Origin: Defluviicoccus sp.
GTDB lineage: Bacteria > Pseudomonadota > Alphaproteobacteria > Rhodospirillales > Defluviicoccaceae
Length of the DNA stretch: 64,000 nucleotides
NCBI GenBank assembly: GCA_029624735.1
Contig: JARSSM010000001.1
Span: 62,001 to 126,000, forward strand
Reading direction: 5' to 3'
Position 1 is the first letter of the stretch. Each line of letters starts with the position of its first letter. The notes below the pieces were generated by a model, which worked only from the letters and a program-made list of their open reading frames with translations, was not told the DNA's origin and searched no databases. The position numbers and the translations under genes were made by a program. Of this stretch, positions 61,583-64,000 are shown in pieces.

Positions 61583-63706
61583 ATGAAGATCAACAGCAGT
61601 GCTCGCGAAACGAAGCAGCCGAGGGAGACCCGGCGCAGCCGGTTGACATTCAGCCTCAAAGGCAAAGCGCTCGCCCTCTGCGTGCTGACTGGCTGCGCGG
61701 GCTTAGCGATCGTCGGCGCCGGCCTGTGGGGCGTGCTGCGGATGTCCGCCGACCTGGAGGAAAGCCGCGTATTGGCTCGGGCCATCCATCATCAGATGGA
61801 GGCGGACATGATGCACGAGGCCGTCTGGGCCGATGTGCTGCGGGCACTGCACGAGGCACGCGAGGGCGACGCTGCGGTCCGCGCTGCGGTCGAGGCCAAT
61901 ATCGGCCAACATACGCAGAAGCTCGGTGCTGCGGTCGTGGCGCTCAGGGAAGCCGGGCTCTCTGATGATATCAGTCGAAAGATCGATTCCGTTGCGGAAG
62001 GTCTCGCCGAATATGCCGCTCAGGCACGACAGGTCGGCAGCCTCGCCTTTCGCGACCATGCTGCCGCCAACGCCCGCTTGCCCGACCTGCAAATGGCCTT
62101 CAACGCGCTGGAGGCAACCCAGGAGCAGCTTTCCGATACGCTTGAAAGGGCGGTGGAAGAGAACCGTCTGCAGGGCGATGCCCATGACCATCTCGCGCAT
62201 GCACTGATGCTGGGCGGCCTCGCCATCATGCTCGTCCTGTCAATCGCCAACGCCGTGATCATCACGCGCGCCATTATCCGCCCGGTCACCGTCATGACGG
62301 GAGCCATGACCACGCTGGCAAGCGGCGAAACAGGAATCGACATCCCCGGCCGCGACCGCGCCGATGAGATCGGCGCAATGGCGCATGCCGTCCAGGTTTT
62401 CAAGGTGAACGCCATTGCCAAAGCACGGCTGGAAGCTGAGCAGGAGGAGGGCAAGCGCCGCGCGGAATCCGAGAAGCGCCAACTAATGGACCAGCTGGCA
62501 GCCAAGTTCGAGGCCGAAATCAACGGTATCGTCCAGGCCGTTGCCGCGGCGGCGGCGCAAATGCAGGCGACCAGCGAGACGATGTCGGCGACCGCCGGCG
62601 AGACCAGCCGCCAGGCGGCGGGTGTCGCCAGTTCCTCGCAGCAGGCATCAGGCAACGTACAGATGGTCGCCGCAGCAGCGGAGGAACTCTCAGCCTCCAT
62701 CCGCGAGATCAGCCGGCAAATGGCGCAGTCCCACACCATGACCCAGAGCGCAGCCGGCGAAGCCGAAACCGCGCGCGGCACTGTCAATGCCTTGGCCGAA
62801 GTCGCGTCCCGCATCGGTGCCGTCGTCACGCTCATCAACGACATTGCGTCGCAAACCAACCTGTTGGCCTTGAACGCAACCATCGAGGCGGCACGCGCCG
62901 GCGATGCCGGCAAGGGCTTTGCGGTGGTGGCATCGGAGGTGAAGGCGCTCGCCACCCAGACCACCAAGGCTACTGAGGAGATTGCGGCTCAGATCAACGC
63001 GGTGCAGGGCGAGATCACCGGCACCGTCGGTGCGATCGAGGGCATCACCGCCACCATCGGCCGCATCAACGAGATCGCCGCCACCATCGCCGCGGCCGTC
63101 GAGGAGCAGCAGGCGGCGACAGCCGAGATCGCACGCAACGTCGAACAGGCGGCGACCGGAACGTCTGAGGTCTCAAGCACTATTGGCACCGTCACGACCG
63201 CGGCCAACGAGACCGGCACCGCTGCAGGCGAGGTCATGCAGTCAGCACGGCGGTTGGGCGATCAAGCGGAAGCGCTCCGAGCCTTGGCTGATGGCTTTAC
63301 CGTCGAGATGCGTCTCTTGGGCCTCAGTGCGCCGGAGCTGATCGAGCGTGCCAAGGACGATCACAAGGCCTTCAAACAGAAGATCCTCGATGTCGTCGAC
63401 GGCCGGCTCAAGCTGAAAGCGGACAGAGTGCCTGATCATCACAGCTGCCGCCTGGGGCGGTGGTGCGACCAGGCGAGTGAGGCAATCCGCCGCACGCCCG
63501 GCTATCAGCAGTTGCTTGAACCGCACAAACGCGTGCACGACGCCGCAAGGCAGGTGCTGGTTGCGCTCGAGCAGAGCGGTGTTGAGGCAGCTCGCCGTGC
63601 CATCGGTCCCCTCACCGACGCTTCGGAGGCCGTGCTCCGCGCGCTCGACACGCTGGAAGCACAAGTCCTGGCGGTTGATGGTTCCCGCATGAAGGACGCT
63701 GCTTGA
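61583..63706 (+). CDS. Methyl-accepting chemotaxis protein with C-terminal zinc-binding (CZB) domain
   Basis: The product has 707 residues. Transmembrane helices lie at about 27-50 ([20 protein letters not shown]) and 212-235 ([20 protein letters not shown]), bracketing a periplasmic helical sensor domain. Then come HAMP ([20 protein letters not shown]) and the cytoplasmic signalling tip [20 protein letters not shown] with [15 protein letters not shown]. The C-terminal CZB domain shows H ([10 protein letters not shown]), CRLGRWC, and HKRVHDAA, the three-His/one-Cys zinc site. CZB domains sense zinc or hypochlorous acid in other bacteria. Confidence 0.95.
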   Translation: MKINSSARETKQPRETRRSRLTFSLKGKALALCVLTGCAGLAIVGAGLWGVLRMSADLEESRVLARAIHHQMEADMMHEAVWADVLRALHEAREGDAAVRAAVEANIGQHTQKLGAAVVALREAGLSDDISRKIDSVAEGLAEYAAQARQVGSLAFRDHAAANARLPDLQMAFNALEATQEQLSDTLERAVEENRLQGDAHDHLAHALMLGGLAIMLVLSIANAVIITRAIIRPVTVMTGAMTTLASGETGIDIPGRDRADEIGAMAHAVQVFKVNAIAKARLEAEQEEGKRRAESEKRQLMDQLAAKFEAEINGIVQAVAAAAAQMQATSETMSATAGETSRQAAGVASSSQQASGNVQMVAAAAEELSASIREISRQMAQSHTMTQSAAGEAETARGTVNALAEVASRIGAVVTLINDIASQTNLLALNATIEAARAGDAGKGFAVVASEVKALATQTTKATEEIAAQINAVQGEITGTVGAIEGITATIGRINEIAATIAAAVEEQQAATAEIARNVEQAATGTSEVSSTIGTVTTAANETGTAAGEVMQSARRLGDQAEALRALADGFTVEMRLLGLSAPELIERAKDDHKAFKQKILDVVDGRLKLKADRVPDHHSCRLGRWCDQASEAIRRTPGYQQLLEPHKRVHDAARQVLVALEQSGVEAARRAIGPLTDASEAVLRALDTLEAQVLAVDGSRMKDAA

Positions 63707-63970
63707 CGGCCGTACACGTGCCCGCGTTTCGGCACCGGGACGCGCGGCTTGAGCCGGGCGTGCGGCGGTGGAACCGACGATCTTGGACTGTCTAACCTGT
63801 AGGTTGCCTCTATATGGACGTTCTCAACGTTAAGTATCCATAAAGGCAGCTGACAGATACTGGCTCGGGAGGCTCGCATCGAACGTTCGGCGCCGAGCCC
63901 CCAGGGCGTCAGCGGCAGTGCCGTAGCGACGCCGCCGTCGCCAAGGAAACAACAACAGTCAGGAAATGTC

Positions 63971-64000
63971 ATGATGCACGCCAGCTTTCGCCTTGCCGCC
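63971..64000 (+). CDS. Start of a gene running off the right edge
   Basis: Two consecutive ATG codons begin MMHASFRLAA, which reads like the start of a signal peptide. AGGAAA is eight bases before the first ATG. Only ten codons are in the window, so the product is unknown. The 264-base gap after the chemoreceptor (63707-63970) has no identifiable gene. Confidence 0.5.
   Translation, partial: MMHASFRLAA

Overview
The window is GC-rich and densely coded, and looks like the chromosome of an alphaproteobacterium, probably Rhodospirillales-like. This is inferred from the eukaryote-type NADP isocitrate dehydrogenase, the NDUFA9-type protein, the ArsN2/ArsR/ArsP-type set, the flagellar gene order and the overall protein styles. 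A Defluviicoccus-like bacterium would fit, since a quinol:fumarate reductase and a 3-hydroxybutyryl-CoA dehydrogenase are both present, but the sequence alone does not prove a genus. No rRNA operon or CRISPR array is visible. There are three tRNA genes: Ser-CGA, Leu-TAA and Leu-CAG.

Layout. 1-8.8 kb (minus strand) holds mostly exported or membrane proteins: a truncated multiheme cytochrome with HEAT-like repeats, a DUF502 membrane protein, a FadL-type porin, a beta-barrel-like protein, a secreted HAD hydrolase, a secreted arylsulfatase and small exported proteins. 9-14.6 kb holds a TPR/TolB-like regulator-type membrane protein and an arsenic or metal resistance block (arsN2, arsR with a palindromic operator, an ArsP-type permease and a mini-thioredoxin). 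16.5-25.4 kb is core metabolism: FtsH, cytochromes b561, c' and c, LOG, icd, rpmB, a thioesterase, PanE and a CinA-like protein.

25.4-31.1 kb is a visibly AT-richer accessory island. It lies between an IS110-type transposase remnant and tRNA-Leu(TAA), with a possible IS256-type fragment near the tRNA. It carries a tightly packed four-gene minus-strand operon: two unrecognised proteins, a large protein with a PIN-like nuclease signature plus helical repeats, and a minimal asparaginase-fold protein whose catalytic aspartate position looks substituted. This is the best candidate in the window for an undescribed, possibly defence-type, system.

31.2-35.1 kb is a coupled sulfur/thiol operon (dsbB, a CDF metal transporter, a cysteine desulfurase, mnmA). 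It is followed by a membrane PAS sensor fused to a DnaQ-type exonuclease, frdABCD, an M23 peptidase, a NapH-like ferredoxin-type membrane protein, hbd, RNase D, an NDUFA9-like protein, an M17 aminopeptidase, a TAXI binding protein, a LysM protein and a GH17 membrane protein. 54.6-60.0 kb is the flagellar rod/hook-junction cluster flgI-flgJ-flgN-flgK-flgL. After it come a 32-residue membrane protein, a CoA-ester lyase and a zinc-binding (CZB) chemoreceptor. Two copies of a roughly 120-bp double-palindrome element, several tandem duplications seated on stop codons, and a few intrinsic terminators complete the picture.
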